Part shown: piece after piece, positions 16,346-23,277 of the stretch
How the letters are laid out: each line of letters opens with the position of its first letter
Position numbering within the stretch: position 1 is the first letter of the stretch
Source of the DNA: Labilithrix sp.
GTDB lineage: Bacteria; Myxococcota_A; Polyangia; Polyangiales; Polyangiaceae
Reading direction: 5' to 3'
Assembly (NCBI GenBank): GCA_019637195.1
Contig: JAHBWA010000049.1
Coordinates: 1-56,990, forward strand
Length of the DNA stretch: 56,990 bases
Notes under the pieces: model-generated
What the model was told of the DNA's origin: nothing
What the model saw: the letters and a program-made list of their open reading frames with translations, nothing else
Database searches by the model: none
Made by a program: the position numbers and the translations under genes

Positions 16346-16363
16346 CTCTCCCAGCAGGGAGAG
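16346..16363 (-). other. Hairpin between mreB and mreC
   Basis: CTCTCCC-AGCA-GGGAGAG, a perfect 7-bp stem with a four-base loop (extendable by a wobble pair), in the 60-base gap of the operon. In actin-like shape operons mreB is needed in excess over mreC, so an intergenic hairpin that protects or partly terminates the mreB transcript is plausible. Confidence 0.55.
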
Positions 16364-16370
16364 GGCGCGG

Positions 16371-17405
16371 TCAGCCGATCGTCACCTCCTTCAAGAGCTC
16401 CATGTGGTCGAGCGTCTTGCCGCTGCCGAGGACGACCGCGCTGATCGGGTCGTCGCAGACCATGACCGGGAGCCCGGTCTCTTCGCGGAGGAGGACGTCG
16501 AGGTTCGCGAGGAGCGCGCCGCCGCCAGTGAGGACGATCCCCTTGTCGACGATGTCGGCCGCGAGCTCGGGCGGAGTCTTCTCGAGCGCGATGAGCACGG
16601 CCTCGACGATCGCGTTGATCGGCTCGCCGAGGGCTTCGCGGATCTCGTCCGAGTTGACGACCACGGTCTTCGGGATGCCGGCGACGAGGTCGCGGCCCTT
16701 CACCTCGGTCGTCTTCTGGACCTCGAGCGGGTAGGCGTTGCCCACCTCCATCTTGATGCGCTCGGCGGTCTGCTCGCCGATGGCGAGGTTGTACTTCCGC
16801 TTCAGGTAGGCCTGGATCGCGTCGTCCATGCGGTCGCCGCCGACGCGGACGGACTGCGAGTAGACGATGCCGGCGAGCGAGATGACGGCGACCTCGGTCG
16901 TGCCGCCGCCGATGTCGACGACCATGTTGCCCGACGGCTCGGTGATCGGCAGGCCGGCGCCGATGGCCGCGGCCATGGGCTCCTCGATCAGGTAGACCTC
17001 GCGGGCGCCGGCGCTCTCGGCGCTCTCCTTCACGGCGCGCTTCTCGACCTCGGTGATGCCGAAGGGGACGCAGATGATGATGCGCGGCTTCACGAGCGTG
17101 CGGCGGTTGTGCGCGCGCGCGATGAAGTAGCGGAGCATCGCCTCCGTGATCTCGAAGTCGGCGATGACGCCGTCGCGGAGCGGGCGGACCGCCTTGATGT
17201 TGCCCGGGGTGCGGCCGAGCATCTCCTTGGCCTCGCGGCCGACGGCGAGGACCTTGTTGCCGCCGCGCACGTCGCGCTGGACGGCGACGACCGAGGGCTC
17301 GCACGAGACGATGCCCTTGCCCTTCACGTAGATGAGGGTGTTCGCGGTCCCGAGATCGATCGCGAGATCGTTCGAGAAGAGGCCGTGAACCCAGTCGAAG
17401 ATCAT
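16371..17405 (-). CDS. mreB: Actin-like rod shape protein MreB
   Basis: A 344-residue cytoplasmic ATPase that forms short filaments under the inner membrane and positions the cell wall machinery. All landmark actin-fold motifs are present: the N-terminal membrane-binding helix (MIFDWVHGLF), phosphate 1 AIDLGTANTLIYVKGKG (about 15-31), phosphate 2 VVDIGGGTTEVAVISLAG (about 163-180), adenosine motif VLTGGGALL (about 292-300), and the IIICVPFGIT and LIEEPMAAAIGAGLP segments. The length is typical. It is the first gene of the shape operon, with a candidate promoter at 17467-17494. Confidence 0.97.
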   Translation of the reverse strand: MIFDWVHGLFSNDLAIDLGTANTLIYVKGKGIVSCEPSVVAVQRDVRGGNKVLAVGREAKEMLGRTPGNIKAVRPLRDGVIADFEITEAMLRYFIARAHNRRTLVKPRIIICVPFGITEVEKRAVKESAESAGAREVYLIEEPMAAAIGAGLPITEPSGNMVVDIGGGTTEVAVISLAGIVYSQSVRVGGDRMDDAIQAYLKRKYNLAIGEQTAERIKMEVGNAYPLEVQKTTEVKGRDLVAGIPKTVVVNSDEIREALGEPINAIVEAVLIALEKTPPELAADIVDKGIVLTGGGALLANLDVLLREETGLPVMVCDDPISAVVLGSGKTLDHMELLKEVTIG

Positions 17406-17466
17406 GGCGTCAGGTTCCGTCGAGAGGGAGCGCGTCCCTGTGGCCTCCGACCGCTAGGCCGCGGCC

Positions 17467-17494
17467 TGAATAGCACAGGCAGACCCACTGTCTA
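17467..17494 (-). promoter_or_regulatory. Candidate promoter of the mre operon
   Basis: Read on the minus strand: TAGACA (17494-17489), 16 bases, then TATTCA (17472-17467), about 60 bases before the mreB start. The match to sigma-70 boxes is moderate. Confidence 0.35.
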
Positions 17495-17547
17495 CCCTGC
17501 CACCCTCATTCGAGCCTGCTCGGGCGAGCAGTGGAGGAAACACGGAA

Positions 17548-17574
17548 GGCCCGCGTCGCGGAGCGACGCAGGCC
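17548..17574 (-). terminator. Hairpin terminator after rpmG
   Basis: A 12-bp stem with one mismatch, GGCCCGCGTCGC at 17548-17559 and GCGACGCAGGCC at 17563-17574, with a three-base loop. It lies about 50 bases past the rpmG stop on the minus strand and is followed by TTCCGTGTTTCC, a modest T-rich run. Confidence 0.6.
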
Positions 17575-17625
17575 CGAAGTGAAGCGAGCGAGGAGCGAAG
17601 CGGCGGGCGTTCGAGCCCAGCCGGA

Positions 17626-17787
17626 TCAGCCCTTCGAGATCTTGCCTTCCTTGTGGGGGAAGTGCTTGCGGCAGGTCGAGCAGAACTTCTTGATCTCGAA
17701 CTTCTCCGCCATCGTCCGCTTGTTCTTCGTCGTCACGTAGTTCGCGCGATTGCAGTTCGCGCAGCTCATCTTGATGATGTCACGCAT
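17626..17787 (-). CDS. rpmG: 50S ribosomal protein L33
   Basis: A 53-residue protein, easily missed for its size. It starts MRDIIKMSCANCNRANYVTT and contains KRTMAEKFEIKKFCSTCRKH, matching bacterial L33 with the two zinc-binding CxxC pairs (Cys9/Cys12 and Cys36/Cys39), the C+ form of the protein. It is part of the large ribosomal subunit. It stands alone between the shape operon and the RRM gene, without the secE-nusG genes found beside it in many bacteria. A good promoter lies at 17871-17899 and a hairpin terminator at 17548-17574, so it looks monocistronic. Confidence 0.95.
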   Translation of the reverse strand: MRDIIKMSCANCNRANYVTTKNKRTMAEKFEIKKFCSTCRKHFPHKEGKISKG

Positions 17788-17870
17788 CTTGGCCTCGTTA
17801 TCACGAGGCGAGCGCTCCTCACGGTGCGCGAGCCTCGAAACCGCTCCCTCGGGGACCGAGCGGGCGGCGG

Positions 17871-17899
17871 AAGTTATTCTCCTGCCGCGCCTGGGTCAA
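17871..17899 (-). promoter_or_regulatory. Likely sigma-70 promoter of rpmG
   Basis: Minus strand: TTGACC (17899-17894), a 17-base spacer and TAACTT (17876-17871), leaving a leader of roughly 75 bases before rpmG. A 7-bp inverted repeat, GCCGCGC and GCGCGGC (17884-17890 and 17900-17906), flanks the -35 box. Confidence 0.55.
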
Positions 17900-17960
17900 G
17901 CGCGGCATGAGCGACCCGCCCGATGGGAGGGTCGCTCGTCCTCGTTGGCGCGTACGCCGA

Positions 17961-18866
17961 TCAGTCGTCGTCCTTGTCGCCGACGTTCGCGCTGCGCCAG
18001 TCGAAGTCGTCGTTGCTCTCGTGGCCGGGGCGGGTGCGACCACCGCCGCGCTTCTTGCCCTCGCCCTCGCCACCGCCGCTGCCCTTGCGCTTGCGGTCGT
18101 CGAAGGTGCGTCGCGACGGTGGGGGACCGCCGCCGAAGGAGGGAGGAGCGCCGTAGCCACCCCCGCCCCCGCCCCCGCCCCCGCCGAACGAGGGAGGTCC
18201 GCCGTAGCCGCCGCCACCACCGCCGCCCCCGCCGCCGAAGCCGTCGCTGCGCGGTGGACGGTCGCCCTTCGGGTGCGCGATGTTCACGATGAGCCGCCGC
18301 CCGCGGAGGTCGGCGGACTTGAGCGCCTCGGCCGCGGTCTTGGCCGAGTCCGAGCTCGCCATGGTTACGAACCCGAAGCCGCGCTTGCGACCGTCCGGGT
18401 CCATCGGAAGGTGGACTCGGACGACCTGCCCCTCGCCGACGACGCCGTTGATGAGCGCCTCGACCTCGGGCTGCGCGCAGTCGTAGGGCAAGTTGCCCAC
18501 GTAGAGTGTGCGGTCTGGTGCCTGCTGCGGGGGGCCGCCGGAGCGGGGACCGCTCGAGCGAGGTCCGCTCGACAGCGGGCCGCCTTCACCCTTGCGCGGC
18601 GGCTCGGCCTGGAAGGGCCGCACCGATATCGAGCGACCGCCCTGGAGCGAGCCGTCGAGCGCGTTGCGCGCGGCTTCCGCCTCCTGCGGCGTCGACAGCG
18701 TCACGAACCCGAACCCCCTGGGACGTCCCGTCATGCGGTCCTTGGGGAGGCTCACGCTCACGACCTTGCCGCCGGTCGCTTCGAAAATCTGCTTGAGCAC
18801 CTCTTCCGAAACGCTGTCTGGGAGTCCTGCGACGAATAGCTTTGCTTCCTCGTTCCCGATCGCCAT
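17961..18866 (-). CDS. Tandem-RRM RNA-binding protein with Gly-rich tail
   Basis: A 301-residue cytoplasmic protein with two RNA recognition motifs. RRM1 (about 8-85) has RNP2 LFVAGL and RNP1 RGFGFVTL; RRM2 (about 118-196) has RNP2 LYVGNL and RNP1 RGFGFVTM. A Pro/Ser/Gly linker joins them. The tail has two runs of nine to ten Gly with GYGGPPSFGG-like repeats, then a basic KRKGSGGGEGEGKKRGGG stretch and an acidic end, DKDDD. Single-RRM proteins are common in bacteria; a two-RRM form with a Gly-rich disordered tail resembles eukaryotic hnRNP-type proteins. The likely role is RNA binding or chaperoning, perhaps in stress or cold. The leader is structured. Confidence 0.9.
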   Translation of the reverse strand: MAIGNEEAKLFVAGLPDSVSEEVLKQIFEATGGKVVSVSLPKDRMTGRPRGFGFVTLSTPQEAEAARNALDGSLQGGRSISVRPFQAEPPRKGEGGPLSSGPRSSGPRSGGPPQQAPDRTLYVGNLPYDCAQPEVEALINGVVGEGQVVRVHLPMDPDGRKRGFGFVTMASSDSAKTAAEALKSADLRGRRLIVNIAHPKGDRPPRSDGFGGGGGGGGGGYGGPPSFGGGGGGGGGGYGAPPSFGGGPPPSRRTFDDRKRKGSGGGEGEGKKRGGGRTRPGHESNDDFDWRSANVGDKDDD

Positions 18867-18897
18867 GCCGATACCCTTGAAAGACCTCCCAAACGAA

Positions 18898-18934
18898 CGC
18901 TCTCGTCAGGAGAGCGCGGACACACGAATTCGTG
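18898..18934 (-). other. Structured leader of the RRM gene
   Basis: Between the likely promoter and the RRM start lie a 7-bp hairpin (CGCTCTC at 18898-18904, GAGAGCG at 18910-18916, five-base loop) and a perfect 12-base palindrome CACGAATTCGTG (18923-18934). Such a leader could be a self-binding or temperature-sensitive element. Confidence 0.5.
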
Positions 18935-18970
18935 CGGGCGCAACATAGAGCCTTCCCGCGTCGAGATCAC

Positions 18971-18998
18971 ACGATATCTGCTGCTGGCCCCTCGTCAA
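18971..18998 (-). promoter_or_regulatory. Candidate promoter of the RRM gene
   Basis: Minus strand: TTGACG (18998-18993), 16 bases, then TATCGT (18976-18971). The leader would be about 100 bases. The -10 box TATCGT is the same as that proposed for the TolQ operon at 8196-8201. Confidence 0.45.
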
Positions 18999-19010
18999 CT
19001 CAGCCGTGGG

Positions 19011-20687
19011 TCACTCGGCCGCTCTTGGATCGGGCAGCGGTTCCCGGGCTTCCAGCCGCTGCGCGGAGCCCCGGGGGCTCGCGGCGGGGATCGAGAAGCT
19101 GAAGGTCGAGCCCGTCGGAGCGTCTGGATTCGCCTCGTTGCAAGGTGCGGCGACCCAAGCCCGGCCGCCGTGGCTCTCGGCGATGTGCTTGACTAAAGCA
19201 AGACCGATGCCACTGCCGCGGGCCTGGGAGTCGCCCGAGTCGCCCGCGCGCGAGGTGAGGCGGACGAAGCGCTCGAAGATGCGGTGGCGCTCCTCGGGCG
19301 GGACGCCGGGCCCGCGGTCGATGACGTCGACGCGCACGGAGTCGCCCTCGGAGCTCGCGCGGACGATGATCTCCTTGCCGCCGGGGGCGTACTTGAGGGC
19401 GTTGTCGACGAGGTTCACGACCGCGAGCTGGATGGCGCGCTCGTCGATGTGCGCGCGCGGGAGGTTCGGCTCGACGTCGACGGCGAGCCGCATCCCCTCG
19501 CGCTCGGCGCGGTAGCGGTAGACGTTCGCCGCGCGCGTCACGGCGTCGCCGACGTCTCCTTCGGCGAACTCGTAGCTCCCGCGGCCGCGCTCGAGGCGCG
19601 CGAAGTCGAGGACGTTCTCGATCAGCGCCGAGAGCCGCTCGCTCTCGCGGACGATGATGTCGAGGTACTCCTTTCGCTTCGCGTCCGTCGCCACCCGCCC
19701 GGACTGGAGCATCTCGGCGAACATCCGCACGAGCGCGAGCGGCGTCTTGAGCTCGTGGCTGACGTTGGCGACGAACTCGCTCTTCAGCGCGGAGACGCGG
19801 CGCTCCTTCTCGGAGACGAGGATGATCGCGATGGCCCCGACGACGATGACGATCGCGCTCAAGCTCACCATCGTGACCTCGAGCAGTCGGCGGTTCTGCA
19901 CGCGCTCCGCGAGCTCCTCGCTCGCCTGCGGCGAGACCTGCACGCGCCAGTTGTAGAGCGTCGTCGGGAAGCGCACGCCGACGGTGAACTCGCCGGTGCG
20001 GAGCGGCGGCCCGTGGATGATGCGGCCCTCTTCGTCGATCACGTTGACGCGGCTCGCCGCTGGCGGGTGCGTGGCGGGAGTCGGCTCGTGCGCGGCGCTC
20101 GGCGGATCGCCCGTCAGCGTCGGGAGGGTCTCGCGCACGAGGCGACCGATGTCGTGCCAGGCCACGACGAGGTACCGGCGCCCGGCGTGCATGCGCTGCC
20201 AGTACGAGAGCAGGTAGCTCTGCGCGGCGTACTCGCGGTGCAGGTGGCGGAGCTGCTCGGACGGCGAGACGAGCTCCATGTCGTGGACGATGCGCTCGGT
20301 GAGCAGGCGCCGGAAGCCCTCCTCGTCGGCGAACGCGCCGCTCGCGCGGGACGCGAAGGCGAGCACCGTGCGACTCTCGTCGAGGATGACGATCGCGCGG
20401 ACCGTCGGCGTCTCGCGCCGCGCGGTCGGCAGCCACCGATCGGCGAGCTCCTCGAGGCGGGCCGGATCGGCGATGGCGACGACGACGTTGTCTTGATCGA
20501 TGATCTGGCGGTCGAGGCGGTTCGCCTTCTCGGTCGCGAGCGCGAGCGTGGCCTCGAGGACGGACTGCTGGCGCAGCGAGTCGGCCTGGAGGGTCGTCCG
20601 GAACGTGAAGTACGCGAGCACGCCGACCGCGACCACGACCACGGGCAGCAGCACGAACACCTTGAGCCGGTCACGCCAGCGCGACAC
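19011..20687 (-). CDS. Membrane sensor histidine kinase
   Basis: A 558-residue inner-membrane kinase with transmembrane helices at about 10-29 and 272-292 enclosing a periplasmic sensor domain of about 240 residues with an unknown ligand. The cytoplasmic part has a dimerisation domain with the phospho-acceptor His311 in VSHELKTPL, an N-box with VVNLVDNALKYAPGG, a G1 box with DRGPGVP, an F-box RIFERF and a G2 box GSGIGLAL. The C-terminus continues in a Pro/Arg-rich tail. No response regulator gene is adjacent, so it is an orphan; the nearest regulator genes are far away. Upstream there is a repeat array and then the GAF protein gene on the same strand. Confidence 0.93.
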   Translation of the reverse strand: MSRWRDRLKVFVLLPVVVVAVGVLAYFTFRTTLQADSLRQQSVLEATLALATEKANRLDRQIIDQDNVVVAIADPARLEELADRWLPTARRETPTVRAIVILDESRTVLAFASRASGAFADEEGFRRLLTERIVHDMELVSPSEQLRHLHREYAAQSYLLSYWQRMHAGRRYLVVAWHDIGRLVRETLPTLTGDPPSAAHEPTPATHPPAASRVNVIDEEGRIIHGPPLRTGEFTVGVRFPTTLYNWRVQVSPQASEELAERVQNRRLLEVTMVSLSAIVIVVGAIAIILVSEKERRVSALKSEFVANVSHELKTPLALVRMFAEMLQSGRVATDAKRKEYLDIIVRESERLSALIENVLDFARLERGRGSYEFAEGDVGDAVTRAANVYRYRAEREGMRLAVDVEPNLPRAHIDERAIQLAVVNLVDNALKYAPGGKEIIVRASSEGDSVRVDVIDRGPGVPPEERHRIFERFVRLTSRAGDSGDSQARGSGIGLALVKHIAESHGGRAWVAAPCNEANPDAPTGSTFSFSIPAASPRGSAQRLEAREPLPDPRAAE

Positions 20688-20767
20688 GCCGGAGAGCGTA
20701 GCGGATCGGGCGTCTGGCTACAGGTCCCCGCGCGCGCCCGGGCGGCGGCGCGCCGGAGACGCGCCCC

Positions 20768-20870
20768 GGAGATGCCGGGCGCTGCGCGGAGATGCCGGGC
20801 GCTGCGCCTCGGAGATACCGGGCGCTGCGCGCAGAGATGCCGGGCGCTGCGCCTCGGAGATACCGGCGCG
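20768..20870. repeat. Five copies of a 20-23 bp tandem repeat
   Basis: GGAGATGCCGGGCGCTGCGC-type units start at 20768, 20788, 20811, 20833 and 20856 (spacings 20, 23, 22, 23). Units with GATGCC and GATACC occur in mixed order, and some have an extra CTC. The array lies upstream of the sensor kinase start and downstream of the GAF gene. Confidence 0.85.
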
Positions 20871-20889
20871 GTGAGCCCCAGGCAGATCG

Positions 20890-23220
20890 TCAGCGCGGCG
20901 TCGCGGCGTTCTGGATGCGCTCCCGATCGAGCACGATGCCGCGCGAGCCGAGGTACTCGGCGTACTGCTCCGCGATGTAGGTCATCGCGTTGCCTTCGTC
21001 CTCGGTGAACGGCATTCCGTCGAGCGGGTTGATGATCTCGAGGGCGCCGAGCGCCCGCCCGGCCTGCATGATCGGCGCGATGATCATGCTCCGGCTGCCG
21101 CCGAGCGTCTGATAGCGCTGGGCGCCGGCCGTGGCGCCGTTCGGCGTCACGACCGCCCGTCGCCGGCGGGCCGCGTCGCGGAGCAGCTCGTCGCTCTCGG
21201 GCGTCCGCAGCGTGAGCAGGCGCGAGGTGTCCTTACCGCGGGTGCAGGCGACGACCCACTCGCGCTTCTCGACGTCGAAGAAGTGAATGATCGCCGCGCG
21301 CGCCGGGAGCACCTCGGTCGCGAGCGCGAGACAGAACTGGCCGCCGTCGAGCGCGTCCCGCAAGAAGTGCAGGTCGTGCATCGATTCGAAGAGCGCCGTG
21401 ATGAGCTCGTCGCCGGTCGTGCGTCCGCGGACGAAGCGTCCGGACGGCGTCCGCACCAACCCGTCGGCGCGCGCCGCGAGGCCGTCGGGCGACGAGGGGC
21501 GGCGCGCGGGCGGGGGCTGGCTGGCCGACGCGGCGACGGCCGGGGCAGGCGGCGGCACCGATCCGCCCGCGGGCCCCGGCGGCGGGATGGACCCCGGCTG
21601 GAACACCGCGACCGGCGCGACCACCGGAACCGGGATCCCCCCCGCGCCGACCGGCGGTTGTGAGGGGGAAGTCATCGGCGGCGGGACCGAGGCGTGGGCC
21701 GGCGGCGGGACCGAGGCGTGGGCCGGCGGCGGAACCGAAGCGTGGGCCTGCGGCGGGACCGAGGCGTGGGCCTGGGGCGCGGCCGAGGCGTGGGCCGGCG
21801 GCGGGGCTGACGCGTGCGTCGGCGGCGGGAACGACGCCGCAGGCGGCTGCTGCGGGAGGAGCGCCTGCGGGATCATCGGCGCCGTCGATGAGAACGCGTT
21901 CGCGGGGGGGATCGACGACGGCGAAGCGGAGAACGGCCCTGGCGCCGCGCTCGGGCCGGCGGACGGCGCGGGAGCGGCCACGGCCTGCGGAGCGGGCGGC
22001 GCGGAAGCGGCGACGGTCTGCGCGGCGGGCGGCGCGGAAGCGGCGACGGCCTGCGGAGCGGGCGGCGCGGAAGCGGCGACGATCTGCGCGGCGGGCGGCG
22101 CGCTCGGGCGCGGCGGAGGCATCGACGACGGGGGAGGGAACACCGAGCTCGCCGGCGCGGCGGTCGACGCCGGCCCGTTTCCGGTGCTGCTCGGCGGCTT
22201 GACCTGCTTCTGCGCTCCGCCCCGTCGTGGATAGCCGATGACGGGATCGCCCTTCCAGTCCTTCCACGAGAGGGTCGCGATCGGGGGGCTCGGTGGCTTG
22301 CCCGTGAACTCGACGTCGAAGACCGCGAGGTTGACGAGCTTGCCCATCTTCGCGGTCGACAGGTGCGCGTCGACGAGCGCGAGCTGCCCGCGCAGCACCT
22401 GAACGGCGACCTCTTCGCTGGTCCCGGCCGGGACGGCGAACGAATGCTCGCGGTACGTGAGCGGCGACGCGTCGGTGGGATTCTGCTCGCGCGACGACAG
22501 CAGCTTCACGGCGGGCAAGCCGGGCAGCGGCGAGCCGATGGCCGCGGGCGACGACGCGGTGGTCGTGGCCGCGGCGGTCGCGGCCGGCGCCGTTGCGATC
22601 GCAGGCGACGCCGTTGCGATCGCGGCCGGCGCCGTTGCGATCGCAGGCGACGCCGCGGCGGTCGCGGCCGGCGCCGTTGCGATCGCAGGCGACGCCGCGG
22701 CGGTCGCCGGCGGCGCCTTCGAGGCGGGGGCTCCCGTCGCGCTCGGCGGAGCCGACCGCGCGGCGTCGTTCGTATCGAGGGTGAGGCCCTTCTTCGACGC
22801 CGGGCCGTTGGCGCCGCTCGTGAGCGGCCGAGGCGGCACGGACTTCGCGGCGCTCGTAGCCGCCGCCGACGAGGCGGGCGCCGGCGGGATGTGCGGCTCG
22901 GTCGCGGGCGCGGACGCCACGGCCGCCGGCGCGACCGACGGCGGGCTCGGAGCGACGCCCTTCGTGTCCTTGGCGACAGGCGTCGTCACGGGCATGTCGT
23001 CGGGCGCGCGCTTGACGACGAAGCGAACGCGCGCGACCGGATCCACCGCGCGGTAGCCCTCTTCGAGCAGCTCGATCGAGAAGCCGCTCATCGGCCCCTC
23101 TTCACCGCGCTGCGCGCGCGCGGCCTGGAGCGCGCGTTGCCACGACTCGGCCTCGACACAGAACTTCTGAAGGTCCGTCTTTCCGAGCGACGAAACTTCA
23201 ACGACCCATCGCATGCGCAC
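20890..23220 (-). CDS. Large repeat-rich protein with C-terminal GAF domain
   Basis: A 776-residue protein without signal peptide or membrane helices. The N-terminal 75 residues form a small conserved-looking domain (WVVEVSSLGKTDLQKFCVEA). A second small folded part lies at about 260-330. Between and after them are long Ala/Pro/Ser/Thr regions built of repeats of seven, eight and eleven residues. The last 180 residues form a GAF domain (FCLALATEVLPARAAIIHFF, then SRSMIIAPIMQAGRALGALE) that may bind a small molecule or sense a signal. No output domain is present, so it probably acts through protein contacts. The role is unknown; it may be a scaffold linked to the sensor kinase downstream. Confidence 0.8.
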   Translation of the reverse strand: MRMRWVVEVSSLGKTDLQKFCVEAESWQRALQAARAQRGEEGPMSGFSIELLEEGYRAVDPVARVRFVVKRAPDDMPVTTPVAKDTKGVAPSPPSVAPAAVASAPATEPHIPPAPASSAAATSAAKSVPPRPLTSGANGPASKKGLTLDTNDAARSAPPSATGAPASKAPPATAAASPAIATAPAATAAASPAIATAPAAIATASPAIATAPAATAAATTTASSPAAIGSPLPGLPAVKLLSSREQNPTDASPLTYREHSFAVPAGTSEEVAVQVLRGQLALVDAHLSTAKMGKLVNLAVFDVEFTGKPPSPPIATLSWKDWKGDPVIGYPRRGGAQKQVKPPSSTGNGPASTAAPASSVFPPPSSMPPPRPSAPPAAQIVAASAPPAPQAVAASAPPAAQTVAASAPPAPQAVAAPAPSAGPSAAPGPFSASPSSIPPANAFSSTAPMIPQALLPQQPPAASFPPPTHASAPPPAHASAAPQAHASVPPQAHASVPPPAHASVPPPAHASVPPPMTSPSQPPVGAGGIPVPVVAPVAVFQPGSIPPPGPAGGSVPPPAPAVAASASQPPPARRPSSPDGLAARADGLVRTPSGRFVRGRTTGDELITALFESMHDLHFLRDALDGGQFCLALATEVLPARAAIIHFFDVEKREWVVACTRGKDTSRLLTLRTPESDELLRDAARRRRAVVTPNGATAGAQRYQTLGGSRSMIIAPIMQAGRALGALEIINPLDGMPFTEDEGNAMTYIAEQYAEYLGSRGIVLDRERIQNAATPR
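21691..21834. repeat. 24-bp coding repeat (eight-residue HAS-PPP units)
   Basis: GGCGTGGGCCGGCGGCGGGA-type units begin at 21691, 21715, 21739, 21763, 21787 and 21811, an exact 24-bp period. They encode AHASVPPP-like units within the disordered part of the GAF protein. Confidence 0.85.
22571..22720. repeat. 21-bp coding repeat in the GAF protein gene
   Basis: Alternating units based on GTTGCGATCGCAGGCGACGC and GCGGTCGCGGCCGGCGCC repeat about every 21 bases (for example from 22592, 22613, 22634 and 22676) and encode Ala/Thr/Pro heptads. Confidence 0.75.
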
Positions 23221-23277
23221 GCGAAGTTATCACCTCCCCAACCAGGGAAGCGACCCGGATTTCGCGTGGCCCGCGGG

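Noticed and set aside
15135..17582. Long plus-strand open frame over mreB and mreC
   Set aside because: It is antisense to two certain genes and has no recognisable domain.
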